DNA of 64,000 nucleotides from contig NZ_KE383920.1 in assembly GCF_000422785.1 (NCBI RefSeq), positions 1 to 64,000 of the forward strand. The letters are read 5' to 3'. Made by a program: the position numbers and the translations under genes. This DNA is from Pseudovibrio exalbescens DSM 16456. GTDB taxonomy: Bacteria; Pseudomonadota; Alphaproteobacteria; Rhizobiales; Stappiaceae. How positions within the stretch are numbered: the stretch's first letter is position 1; each line of letters opens with the position of its first letter. This document shows, piece after piece, positions 1-7,994 of this stretch. The notes under the pieces are model-generated. The model did not search any database and was not told where the DNA came from. It saw only the letters and a list, made by a program, of their open reading frames with translations.

Positions 1-46
1 TGACGACCTGGGGCAGTTCCTCGGTGAACCCGTATCCGTCTGCCAT
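1..46 (-). CDS. Possible 5' end of a gene leaving the window
   Basis: An ATG on the minus strand at 44-46 opens a frame of 15 codons that runs off the left edge without a stop, beginning MADGYGFTEELPQVV. A purine-rich GGTGGG precedes the ATG by a few bases. It would lie downstream of, and on the same strand as, the RpiR regulator gene, separated from it by a repeat-filled gap. The fragment is too short to identify a family; it could also be non-coding. Confidence 0.3.
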   Translation of the reverse strand, partial: MADGYGFTEELPQVV

Positions 47-57
47 CACCCACCGAT

Positions 58-385
58 GTCATGCCGGACATGCGCCGCGCAGATCCGGCATCCAGAGCCA
101 CCAAGCCCGGAGAGCCTGGCCACCGCTCCGCTGGATCCCGCGTCAAGCGCGGGAGGACAAATGAGGCAACGAAAGGAAAGCGGGAAAGAGGATAAAGCCC
201 CGGCAAGGGCATATGAGGAGGGATGCAACAATCAGCGGCTTCACAATAAAATAGGCCGAGCGACCACTACCACCCGCTTCATGCGGGACACAGATCCGGC
301 ATCCAAAGCCACCAAGCCCGGAGAACCTGGCCACCGCTCCGCTGGATCCCGCGTCAAGCGCGGGATGACAAATGAGGCAACGGGA
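58..385. repeat. Two direct copies of a palindrome-bearing intergenic repeat
   Basis: Two near-identical blocks of about 93 bp start at 80 and 291, 211 bp apart. Each holds a dyad of the form TCCCGCG-N5-CGCGGGA (the first copy is altered at its last bases) and ends in ACAAATGAGGCAACG. A related TGCCGGAC-type dyad precedes the first copy. The region 47-449 carries no convincing gene. Such short hairpin-forming repeats are common between alphaproteobacterial genes; relatives appear in the tandem array at 40836-41850. Confidence 0.75.
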
Positions 386-449
386 GGGGGCGGGCGAAAT
401 TTTCAGTCGCATCGGAGGGCGTGTGCAGGTGTGACCTGTTGCAGCCTCG

Positions 450-1364
450 TCAACTGACATCATCCTCGGTTTTGCCAAGATCTCTGAATATAGGTGTTTC
501 ACCCAGCATCTCCTCGAGCGTCTTGATGCGCTCCGTGCTGCGGCTGGCATGACGTTTCTGGATTTGCGCGATCATGGCCTCTACGATCAGGTTCAATGCC
601 AGTGATGAATCCCAGGCCGAGGGGGCCTCAACCATAGCGCGGAAAGAGGCCGAGGCCTGCTTTTCGATGGGTGAGCCCCACTGATCCGTAAACAGGATGA
701 TTCGAGCGCCCTGACCCACGGCAAGCGATGCAAGGCGCTCCAGATCTTTTTCGTAGCGCCGTATGTCAAACAACACCAGCACTGTGTCTGCCGTGAAATC
801 CAGCAGCGTCTGAGGCCAAACATTTGGCGAGGAGTCCATCAGGGTGACGCCGGGCCGAATAATCTGCAAGTGATTGAAAAAATTTTGCGCATTTGCGCGG
901 GTTATCCGACCTCCCAGCAGATACACAGCTTTGCTTGTGTCCGCGAGTTCTTCCGTAACATCATCGAATGCGGCCAAATCCAGATGGGATAGGGTGCGAT
1001 TGATATTACTGACTGCTTGCTGAGCAAAGCGGTTGAGAATGTGGTCCTGCTGGCCGGCCATCTCTGCGGCCTCAAGCTTTGCCAAGGGCTTCTTGATCCG
1101 ATCGGCCAATTCCGCCCTGATGGCGTTTTGCATATCATGAAACCCGTCGAAGCCCAGCTTGCGCGCAAATCGCACAATGGTAGGCGTGGAGACCTCCGCC
1201 GCCTCGGCCAGCTTCGTGATGGATTGTAGCGCAACCTCCAGCGATTCACCTTGAAAAAACGGTGCAACGCGGCGCTCTGCCGGGGTGAATTGACGGGAGT
1301 GTGCTTTCACCAGATCCCTGACGAGGGGCTTTTCATCCATCCACTTGCCTAACACGCTGATCAA
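450..1364 (-). CDS. RpiR/MurR-family transcriptional regulator
   Basis: A 304-residue protein with the RpiR layout. The N-terminal helix-turn-helix lies at about residues 10-85, including STPTIVRFARKLGFDGFHD, a typical recognition-helix stretch. A sugar-isomerase (SIS) fold at about 120-260 would bind a phosphorylated or small polar effector. Length is usual for the family. The gene is divergent from the amidohydrolase/TRAP/ligase operon beginning at 1470, with 105 bp between the start codons, so it most likely controls that operon and itself. RpiR proteins often govern catabolic clusters for sugars or amino compounds; the effector here is unknown. Confidence 0.88.
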   Translation of the reverse strand: MISVLGKWMDEKPLVRDLVKAHSRQFTPAERRVAPFFQGESLEVALQSITKLAEAAEVSTPTIVRFARKLGFDGFHDMQNAIRAELADRIKKPLAKLEAAEMAGQQDHILNRFAQQAVSNINRTLSHLDLAAFDDVTEELADTSKAVYLLGGRITRANAQNFFNHLQIIRPGVTLMDSSPNVWPQTLLDFTADTVLVLFDIRRYEKDLERLASLAVGQGARIILFTDQWGSPIEKQASASFRAMVEAPSAWDSSLALNLIVEAMIAQIQKRHASRSTERIKTLEEMLGETPIFRDLGKTEDDVS

Positions 1365-1372
1365 TCTCTCAT

Positions 1373-1388
1373 TGTAATATAGTATACA
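1373..1388. promoter_or_regulatory. Dyad in the divergent RpiR/operon promoter region
   Basis: The AT-rich gap between the RpiR gene and the operon holds TGTA-N8-TACA at 1373-1388. A TTGACA hexamer at 1398-1403 could be the -35 element of the rightward promoter. The position is right for an RpiR operator, but no consensus for this regulator is known, so this is a candidate only. Confidence 0.35.
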
Positions 1389-1469
1389 GAAAAATTATTG
1401 ACAAAGAAATATATTCTGTAATTACTGTTACGTAAGAGGGGTAAGAAAAAGAACCTAAGTGAGATAACT

Positions 1470-2252
1470 ATGCCGGACGATAATTGGTCGCCGGTAGGCG
1501 TGCGGGGTGTGTTTGGGCGCTCTCCGATCGTACTTGCGTGCGAGCATGCCTCCCGTCATATACCGGTTGAATTGAATAATCTGGGCTTGGATGAGGCCGC
1601 GCGGATTTCTCACGCAGCGTGGGATCCCGGCGCGCTCCACGTGGCTGAAAAGCTGTGTGATCTGCTCAAGGCGCCGCTGATCTTTGGCGGCGTGTCGCGG
1701 TTGGTTTATGATTGCAACCGCCCCCCGGAAGCCTCCGACTGCGTTCCCGCCCGTAGTGAAATCTTTGAGATCCCCGGCAATGCTGCTTTGACCGACCAGG
1801 AAAAAGACCGGCGGTTTGCTCTCGTTCATGAGCCTTTTCATACCACGCTTGCAAATGCGATCACCCAACAACAGCGGGCGCTGGCCGAGCCCATCGTGCT
1901 GGTCACCGTTCACAGCTTTACGCCAGTATATCATGGTGAGCGGCGATCTGTTGAGATTGGATACCTTTACGATACCCGAAGTGATCTCAGTGAAGCGGCG
2001 TGCACGACGGAGCAGACCAAGGGCCAGTATAGCGCAGCTTTGAATGAACCGTACGGGCCGGGAGATGGTGTGACCTACACCTTGCGAAAGCATGCGGAAG
2101 CGAACGGTCTGTCCTCCACCATGATTGAGATCCGCAACGATTTGATCCTGACACAGGAAGCGGCGCATTCCATGGCCAGCCACTTGGCCGGGGTACTGCG
2201 GACGGCATTAGCCAGCCTCTCGCGATCGCAAGAAGGAAGGAGCACGTCCTGA
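1470..2252 (+). CDS. N-formylglutamate amidohydrolase family protein
   Basis: A 260-residue protein of the FGase/HutG2 family, which hydrolyses N-acyl (classically N-formyl) groups from glutamate. Visible family motifs: ACEHASRHIP near residue 24, DPGALHVAEKL, the DCNRPP segment, VTVHSFTPVYHG near 150, and IEIRNDLI near the end. No hut genes are nearby. It leads an operon with a TRAP importer, a glutamine-synthetase-like ligase and two dehydrogenases, so a plausible job is release of a gamma-glutamyl (or other acyl) group from a pathway intermediate; that is inference. Its stop overlaps the next start (TGATG). Confidence 0.85.
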   Translation: MPDDNWSPVGVRGVFGRSPIVLACEHASRHIPVELNNLGLDEAARISHAAWDPGALHVAEKLCDLLKAPLIFGGVSRLVYDCNRPPEASDCVPARSEIFEIPGNAALTDQEKDRRFALVHEPFHTTLANAITQQQRALAEPIVLVTVHSFTPVYHGERRSVEIGYLYDTRSDLSEAACTTEQTKGQYSAALNEPYGPGDGVTYTLRKHAEANGLSSTMIEIRNDLILTQEAAHSMASHLAGVLRTALASLSRSQEGRSTS

Positions 2253-2761
2253 TGGAGCTTTACATTCGCTTCGTCGAGAGGATCAACCGGCGTATTGGTC
2301 GGGTTGCCATGTATGGCATCTTCGTCATCATGGCCATTCTGCTTTGGTCCTCCATCTCTAAAACATTCTTCAATCCATCTTTATGGACACTGGAAATGGC
2401 TCAGTTTGCCATGGTCGCCTATTACATTCTGGGCGGGCCGTATTCCATTCAGATGGGCGCCAACGTACGGATGGATCTGCTCTATGGAGGCTGGAGCGTC
2501 CGTCGCAAGGCTGTCGTAGACTGTATTACAGTGCTGTTTCTTATCTTCTACCTTTCCGTGCTGCTTTGGGGTGGCATCGACAGCACGATTTATTCCTTTC
2601 AGTACGGCGGTGAACGAAGCCCAACGGCGTGGCGCCCCTATCTTTGGCCGATCAAGGTGATCATGTGCTTCGGCATTGTCCTCATGCTGCTGCAGGCCAT
2701 TGCGGAACTATTCAAGGACATCCTGCGCCTGCGAACGAAAGGGGGCATCGATGTCCTATGA
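2252..2761 (+). CDS. TRAP transporter small permease, DctQ family
   Basis: A 169-residue membrane protein with about four hydrophobic helices (near residues 17-40, 48-65, 86-108 and 130-155), the usual topology of DctQ subunits. With the DctM and DctP proteins that follow it forms a tripartite ATP-independent periplasmic symporter driven by the sodium or proton gradient. Its start overlaps the stop of the upstream amidohydrolase gene by one base, and its end overlaps the large permease by 11 bp, indicating translational coupling. Substrate is not readable from sequence; context suggests an amine, amino alcohol or related nitrogen compound. Confidence 0.9.
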   Translation: MELYIRFVERINRRIGRVAMYGIFVIMAILLWSSISKTFFNPSLWTLEMAQFAMVAYYILGGPYSIQMGANVRMDLLYGGWSVRRKAVVDCITVLFLIFYLSVLLWGGIDSTIYSFQYGGERSPTAWRPYLWPIKVIMCFGIVLMLLQAIAELFKDILRLRTKGGIDVL

Positions 2762-4076
2762 GATGATTGCCATTTTCATGTTTGCCACCATGATGGCCAT
2801 GTTGCTGACGGGCCAGCGTGTGTTCGGTGCTATCGGCTTTGTGGCGGTTGTCGCCGCTCTGGCGCTATGGGGCGATCGGGGCGGTTATGACATCGCGTTT
2901 TCAAGCGCCATGAAGCTGATGAAGTGGTACCCGCTTCTCACCCTGCCCATGTTCATTTTCATGGGCTATGTGCTTTCGGAATCCCGCATCGCAGATGATC
3001 TTTACCGTATGTTTCATGTCTGGATGGGCGGTGTTCAGGGTGGGTTGGCGATCGGCACAATCGGTCTGATGGTGTTGATTTCCGCCATGAATGGCTTGTC
3101 CGTTGCAGGCATGGCCATTGGTGCCACTGTTGCTCTGCCAGAACTGCTCAAACGGAACTATGACAAGCGAATGGTCACCGGCGTCATCCAGGCGGGGTCC
3201 TCACTGGGCATTCTGGTGCCGCCTTCAGTGGTGCTGGTGCTCTATGCCATGATCGCTCGGCAGCCGGTCGGCCAGCTTTGGCTGGCTGGTGCCATTCCCG
3301 GTCTGATGATGGCGACCATGTTCATCTTCTACATTGTGATCCGCTGCCGATTGAACCCGGAGCTGGGACCGGTGCTCAGCAAGGAAGATCGGGATCTGCC
3401 TCTGGGCGAGAAGCTTGCCTTGTTGCGCGCAGGCCTGCTGCCGGTTGGCATTTTCGCGTCAATGATGGTGCCGTTCGTCAATGGCTGGACCTCCTTGGTG
3501 GAAAGCTCTGCTATCGGGGCACTGGCAGCTTTTGCCGCTGCCGTTCTGAAGGGACGCATGACACGTGAGGTCTTTGAAACCTCGCTTCGTCAAACCCTGG
3601 GCATCTCCTGCATGTTCATGTGGATCATCCTTGCCGCACTGGCCTTTGGCGCCGTTTTCGACGGTCTGGGTGCCGTGAATGCCATCCGCGATTTGTTTAC
3701 CGAGCAGCTGGGCCTCAGCCCGTGGATGATCCTGATCCTCATGCAACTGAGCTTCATCATCATGGGTACCTTCCTTGATGATACGGCCATGTTGGTTATC
3801 GTGGCGCCCCTTTACGTGCCGTTGGTCAAGGTCTTGGGCTTTGATCTGGTCTGGTACGGCGTCCTTTACACCATCACCACGCAGATCGCCTACATGACAC
3901 CGCCATTCGGCTACAACCTGTTCCTCATGCGCGCCATGGCGCCACCGGAAATCACGCTGCGCGACATTTACGGCTCCATCCTTCCTTTTGTTCTGGTGAT
4001 GGTACTGGCTTTGTCGCTGGTGATGATTTTTCCGCAGATCGCGTTGTGGCTACCTGAAACCATCTATCAGAACTAA
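2751..4076 (+). CDS. TRAP transporter large permease, DctM family
   Basis: A 441-residue polytopic protein typical of DctM, with many hydrophobic helices, a GLSVAGMAIGATVALPELLK segment, GSSLGILVPPSVVLVLYAMI, and the conserved late motifs GTFLDDTAMLVIVAPL and YMTPPFGYNLFLM. The ATG at 2751 is chosen because it follows a GAAAGGGGG ribosome site and begins at the normal N-terminus; an in-frame upstream start at 2676 would add 25 residues that belong to the DctQ reading region. It carries the substrate channel of the TRAP system. Confidence 0.94.
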   Translation: MSYEMIAIFMFATMMAMLLTGQRVFGAIGFVAVVAALALWGDRGGYDIAFSSAMKLMKWYPLLTLPMFIFMGYVLSESRIADDLYRMFHVWMGGVQGGLAIGTIGLMVLISAMNGLSVAGMAIGATVALPELLKRNYDKRMVTGVIQAGSSLGILVPPSVVLVLYAMIARQPVGQLWLAGAIPGLMMATMFIFYIVIRCRLNPELGPVLSKEDRDLPLGEKLALLRAGLLPVGIFASMMVPFVNGWTSLVESSAIGALAAFAAAVLKGRMTREVFETSLRQTLGISCMFMWIILAALAFGAVFDGLGAVNAIRDLFTEQLGLSPWMILILMQLSFIIMGTFLDDTAMLVIVAPLYVPLVKVLGFDLVWYGVLYTITTQIAYMTPPFGYNLFLMRAMAPPEITLRDIYGSILPFVLVMVLALSLVMIFPQIALWLPETIYQN

Positions 4077-4133
4077 CCAAAAGAGAGCTTTGCCAAAAGG
4101 CCAGAAAACTCAACCTTCCAAGGGAGTCTCGTT

Positions 4134-5168
4134 ATGACAACAAGACGCAAGTTTCTGAAAACCGCAGGTGTCGGCCTTGCCGCCGCACCACTGGCAACCC
4201 CGGCACTGGCCCAGTCCACCATTCGCTGGCGGATGCAGACCTATGCCGGTCCGGCACTGGCCGAGCATGTCATCAAGCCAGCCATTGACATGTTCAACAA
4301 GATCGCCGGCGACCGTATGCAGATCGAGTTGTTCTTTGCAGATCAGCTGGTGCCGACCGGAGAGCTTTTCCGGGCGCTGCAGCGCGGCACGATTGACGCT
4401 GTCCAGTCCGACGATGACTCAATGGCATCGCCGACTGAAGTTGCCGTGTTCGGTGGCTACTTTCCATTTGCCTCCCGCTATTCACTGGATGTGCCTGTCC
4501 TGTTCAACCAGTACGGCCTGGCAGAAATCTGGGATGCTGAATACTCCAAGGTGGGCGTAAAACACATTTCAGCCGGGGCGTGGGATCCTTGCCACTTTGC
4601 TACCAAGGATCCGATCCGGTCGCTGGAAGACCTGAAGGGCAAGCGTGTCTTCACCTTCCCAACGGCTGGTCGGTTCCTGTCCCGCTTCGGTGTTGTGCCA
4701 GTAACTTTGCCTTGGGAAGACATTGAGGTTGCTGTTCAGACCGGAGAGCTGGATGGGGTTGCCTGGTCAGGCATCACGGAAGACTACACGGTCGGCTGGG
4801 CGGATGTGACCAACTACTTCCTCACCAATAACATCTCGGGTGCTTGGGCTGGCTCTTTCTTTGCCAACATGGAACGCTGGAATGAGCTGCCAGAGGATCT
4901 GCGCACCCTGTTCCAGGTCTGTTGTGATCAGTCGCACTACTATCGCCAATGGTGGTACTGGGGCGGCGAAGCGAACCTGCGCGTCAACGGCACAAAAATG
5001 GAACTGACCTCCATTCCAGATGCAGAATGGGCACAAGTGGAAGAGGCCGCCTTGTCTTTCTGGGATGAGATTGCCGAAGAGTCTGAAACCAAGGCCAAGG
5101 TCGTAGAGATCTTCAAGAAGTATAACGCCGACATGCAAAAAGCAGGGCGTCCATACCGCTACACCTGA
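4134..5168 (+). CDS. TRAP transporter periplasmic substrate-binding protein, DctP family
   Basis: A 344-residue protein with a twin-arginine signal (TRRKFLKTAG followed by a hydrophobic stretch and ATPALAQ, cleavage near residue 27), then the DctP fold with RTKVFTFP-like segment GKRVFTFPTAGRFLSRFG near 165-185 and GELDGVAWSG near 205. It captures the solute in the periplasm and hands it to DctQM. Tat export of TRAP binding proteins is common in alphaproteobacteria. The gene lies 57 bp after dctM with its own AAGGGAG ribosome site. A strong hairpin lies between it and the ligase gene downstream. Confidence 0.93.
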   Translation: MTTRRKFLKTAGVGLAAAPLATPALAQSTIRWRMQTYAGPALAEHVIKPAIDMFNKIAGDRMQIELFFADQLVPTGELFRALQRGTIDAVQSDDDSMASPTEVAVFGGYFPFASRYSLDVPVLFNQYGLAEIWDAEYSKVGVKHISAGAWDPCHFATKDPIRSLEDLKGKRVFTFPTAGRFLSRFGVVPVTLPWEDIEVAVQTGELDGVAWSGITEDYTVGWADVTNYFLTNNISGAWAGSFFANMERWNELPEDLRTLFQVCCDQSHYYRQWWYWGGEANLRVNGTKMELTSIPDAEWAQVEEAALSFWDEIAEESETKAKVVEIFKKYNADMQKAGRPYRYT

Positions 5169-5186
5169 TCCTTGTGAGACCGGATG

Positions 5187-5216
5187 GCTCCTGAATGCGG
5201 TCAAGCATTCAGGAGC
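5187..5216 (+). promoter_or_regulatory. Perfect 12-bp hairpin covering the ribosome site of the ligase gene
   Basis: GCTCCTGAATGC at 5187-5198 pairs perfectly with GCATTCAGGAGC at 5205-5216 across the loop GGTCAA. The 3' arm contains the Shine-Dalgarno AGGAG (5211-5215) of the gene starting at 5222. No T-run follows, so this is not a standard terminator. It could mask the ribosome site, stabilise the 3' end of the binding-protein message, or both. Confidence 0.7.
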
Positions 5217-5221
5217 TCCCC

Positions 5222-6601
5222 ATGAAAGAGCACTCAATGAACGGGCAACTCAATCTAGATACATTGCAAGGTCTCATTGCCGATGGCAACATTGATACGG
5301 TGCTGACCTGCATCGTGGATATTCAGGGTCGGTTGATGGGCAAGCGGTTCCATGCCGAAGCCTTTCTTGAAATGGCGGAGGACGAGACCCACTGCTGCAA
5401 CTACCTTCTGGCGACAGACCTTGAGATGGCCACACCCGATGGTTTCGCGTCGACAAGCTGGCAGCAGGGATACGGTGACTATGTCATGAAGCCGGATCTG
5501 ACCACGCTTCGTCTGGTGCCGTGGATCGAGGGTACGGCGATGGTACTCTGTGACGTGTTGGATCATCATACCCACCAGCCTGTTCCCATCGCGCCGCGCG
5601 CCGTTTTGCAAAAACAGGTGGCACGCGCCGAGGCGATGGGATTGACGCCGGTGATGGCGACGGAACTGGAATTCTTCCTGTTCAATGGCACGCATGATGA
5701 AATCACACGAAACGGCTTCCAAAACCTGCAGCCTATTTCGAATTACAATCAGGACTACCACATCTTCCAAACTTCCAAGGAAGAACATGTGATGCGCCCG
5801 ATCCGCAACAAGTTGCGGGAGATGGGCATTCCCGTGGAGGGTACGAAGGGGGAGGCTGAAGCTGGTCAGGAAGAACTCAACATCAAGTATGCTGAGGCCC
5901 TGTTGACCGCAGATCATCACACGCTGGCCAAGCACGCCGTCAAGGAAATCGCCCACATGAACGGCCATGCAGCCACGTTTTTGCCAAAACTGGCCGTAAA
6001 CAAGGTGGGGAGTGCCGCCCATGTCCATCAATCCATGTGGCGTGAGGGCGAGAATGCTTTTTATGATCCGGCTCGACCGCTCGGTAAATCCCGGCTGATG
6101 GACCACTACATGGCTGGTCTGATCAAGTATGCCGCTGATTACACATACTTTTTGGCTCCCTACATCAACAGTTACAAACGCTTTGCAAGGGGCACATTCG
6201 CACCAACGCAAATTGTGTGGTCCGTCGACAATCGCACGGCTGCGTATCGCCTCGTTGCCGATGGTACTCCCGGTGTTCGCGTTGAGTGCCGCACACCCGG
6301 TTCCGATATGAACCCGTATCTGGCTCAAGCAGCTCAACTGGCCGCTGGGTTGAAGGGTATCGAAGACGAGCTGGAATTGCCTGAACCGTTTTCGGGGGAT
6401 GCCTATTCTGATGACGATGAGCACCATATCCCGCGCAACCTGCGCGACGCACGGGATGCGATGATCCGATCAACCATGCTGCGAGAAGCATTTGGCGATG
6501 AAGTGATCAGTCATTATGCGCGTGCGGCTGAATGGGAACTCGAAGAATTCGACCGGGTTGTCACCGACTACGAAATAGCCCGTGGTTTTGAACGCGCCTG
6601 A
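5222..6601 (+). CDS. Glutamine synthetase family ligase (PuuA/GlnT-like gamma-glutamyl-amine ligase)
   Basis: A 459-residue member of the glutamine synthetase superfamily, with the catalytic-barrel signatures ATELEFFLFNG (metal-binding Glu), EAGQEELNIKY, GSAAHVHQSMW, and RTPGSDMNPYLA. The alternative-GS character (SYKRFARGTFAPTQIVWSVD near 325, sequence like PuuA/IpuC-type enzymes) suggests ATP-dependent gamma-glutamylation of an amine rather than ammonia assimilation. The start at 5222 follows AGGAG by six bases; an ATG at 5237 is possible. Flanking aldehyde and alcohol dehydrogenases and an FGase-like hydrolase mirror the Puu or isopropylamine logic. The amine substrate is unknown. Confidence 0.85.
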   Translation: MKEHSMNGQLNLDTLQGLIADGNIDTVLTCIVDIQGRLMGKRFHAEAFLEMAEDETHCCNYLLATDLEMATPDGFASTSWQQGYGDYVMKPDLTTLRLVPWIEGTAMVLCDVLDHHTHQPVPIAPRAVLQKQVARAEAMGLTPVMATELEFFLFNGTHDEITRNGFQNLQPISNYNQDYHIFQTSKEEHVMRPIRNKLREMGIPVEGTKGEAEAGQEELNIKYAEALLTADHHTLAKHAVKEIAHMNGHAATFLPKLAVNKVGSAAHVHQSMWREGENAFYDPARPLGKSRLMDHYMAGLIKYAADYTYFLAPYINSYKRFARGTFAPTQIVWSVDNRTAAYRLVADGTPGVRVECRTPGSDMNPYLAQAAQLAAGLKGIEDELELPEPFSGDAYSDDDEHHIPRNLRDARDAMIRSTMLREAFGDEVISHYARAAEWELEEFDRVVTDYEIARGFERA

Positions 6602-6611
6602 TGAGGTACAA

Positions 6612-7994
6612 ATGACACAAACTCTCACATGCATCTCACCCATCGACGGGTCCGTGGTTGCCGAGCGGCAAACATTGGAAACTCGGCAGGCAAGCGAGCG
6701 TATAGCGACCCTTCGTGCTGCGCAGGCCGACTGGGCAGCGCGACCGATTGACGAGCGTATTGATCTGGTCATGGCTGGTGTCGCGCGTGTCGGGGAAATG
6801 AACGACATCATCGTTCCGGAACTGGCCCGGATGATGGGCCGTCCCGTGCGATATGGCGGAGAGTTCGGAGGGTTCAACGAGCGGGCAACGCATATGGCAG
6901 CGATTGCCAAGAGTGCCCTTACCGATATTGATGTAGGCGAAGACGCCTCTTTCAAGCGATACATAAAGCGCGTGCCTCATGGCGTGGTTTTTGTTGTCGC
7001 GCCATGGAACTATCCATACATGACGGCCATCAATACGGTTGCGCCGGCATTGATCGCTGGCAACACGGTGGTTCTGAAGCACGCCACACAAACGCTTCTT
7101 GTTGGCGAGCGGATGGCCGAAGCGTTCCACGCCGCAGGTATCCCTGAGGATGTCTTTGCCAACCTGTTCCTGTCCCATGAAACCACTTCGGAACTGATTG
7201 CGGCCAATGCCTTCGATTTTGTGAATTTCACGGGATCAGTTGGCGGTGGGCAAGCGATGGAGCGCGCCGCGGCTGGCACATTCACCGGTGTGGGAACCGA
7301 GTTGGGTGGAAAAGATCCCGGCTATGTGATGGAGGATGCCAACCTCGATGCAGCCGTTGACACGCTTGTTGATGCGGCGATGTTCAATTCCGGCCAATGC
7401 TGTTGCGGTATCGAGCGCATCTACGTTCATGAAAGCCTGTTTGATGCCTTCGTTGATAAGGCGAAGAAAATCGTCAATGGCTACAAGTTAGGTAATCCGC
7501 TTGATGCGGAGACAACCATTGGCCCCATGGCCAATACGCGTTTTGCTGCCGAGGTACGCGCTCAGATTGATGAAGCCGTCGCAGCCGGGGCCACGGCGCA
7601 CATCGCCAGATTTGCGGAAGACGATGGGGCGGCTTACCTCACGCCGCAGATCCTAACCGGCGTGACCCATGACATGCGGGTCATGCGTGAGGAAAGCTTT
7701 GGGCCCGTTGTTGGCATCATGCCGGTCAAGAACGATGAAGAAGCCATCGCCTTGATGAATGATAGTGAGTTCGGTCTGACTGCGAGCTTGTGGACGCAGG
7801 ACCTGGCGCGTGCGGAGCGTGTTGGTGATCAGATTGAAACCGGCACTGTATTCATGAACAGGGCGGACTATCTGGATCCGGGGCTATGCTGGACCGGATG
7901 CAAGAATACCGGGCGCGGAGGTGGTCTCTCAGTCATTGGCTACCACAACCTCACACGTCCCAAATCCTATCATCTGAAAAAGGTGACGACATGA
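6612..7994 (+). CDS. NAD(P)-dependent aldehyde dehydrogenase
   Basis: A 460-residue ALDH-superfamily enzyme oxidising an aldehyde to the acid. Seen: the cofactor-site VVAPWNYPYM, NFTGSVGGG, the general-base stretch GTELGGKDP, and the catalytic FNSGQCC with the nucleophile at about Cys264. Start at 6612 is preceded by ATGAGG and lies 10 bp after the ligase stop; an upstream start at 6582 would overlap the ligase. It overlaps the iron alcohol dehydrogenase by four bases (ATGA), so the two are made together. Likely role: second oxidation step on a gamma-glutamylated amino alcohol, by analogy with PuuC (inference). Confidence 0.9.
   Translation: MTQTLTCISPIDGSVVAERQTLETRQASERIATLRAAQADWAARPIDERIDLVMAGVARVGEMNDIIVPELARMMGRPVRYGGEFGGFNERATHMAAIAKSALTDIDVGEDASFKRYIKRVPHGVVFVVAPWNYPYMTAINTVAPALIAGNTVVLKHATQTLLVGERMAEAFHAAGIPEDVFANLFLSHETTSELIAANAFDFVNFTGSVGGGQAMERAAAGTFTGVGTELGGKDPGYVMEDANLDAAVDTLVDAAMFNSGQCCCGIERIYVHESLFDAFVDKAKKIVNGYKLGNPLDAETTIGPMANTRFAAEVRAQIDEAVAAGATAHIARFAEDDGAAYLTPQILTGVTHDMRVMREESFGPVVGIMPVKNDEEAIALMNDSEFGLTASLWTQDLARAERVGDQIETGTVFMNRADYLDPGLCWTGCKNTGRGGGLSVIGYHNLTRPKSYHLKKVTT

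Noticed and set aside
5255-6427. 390-codon open frame on the minus strand inside the ligase gene
   Set aside because: It lies wholly antisense to a gene with clear glutamine synthetase motifs; its translation is rich in His, Arg and Gln and has no family features.
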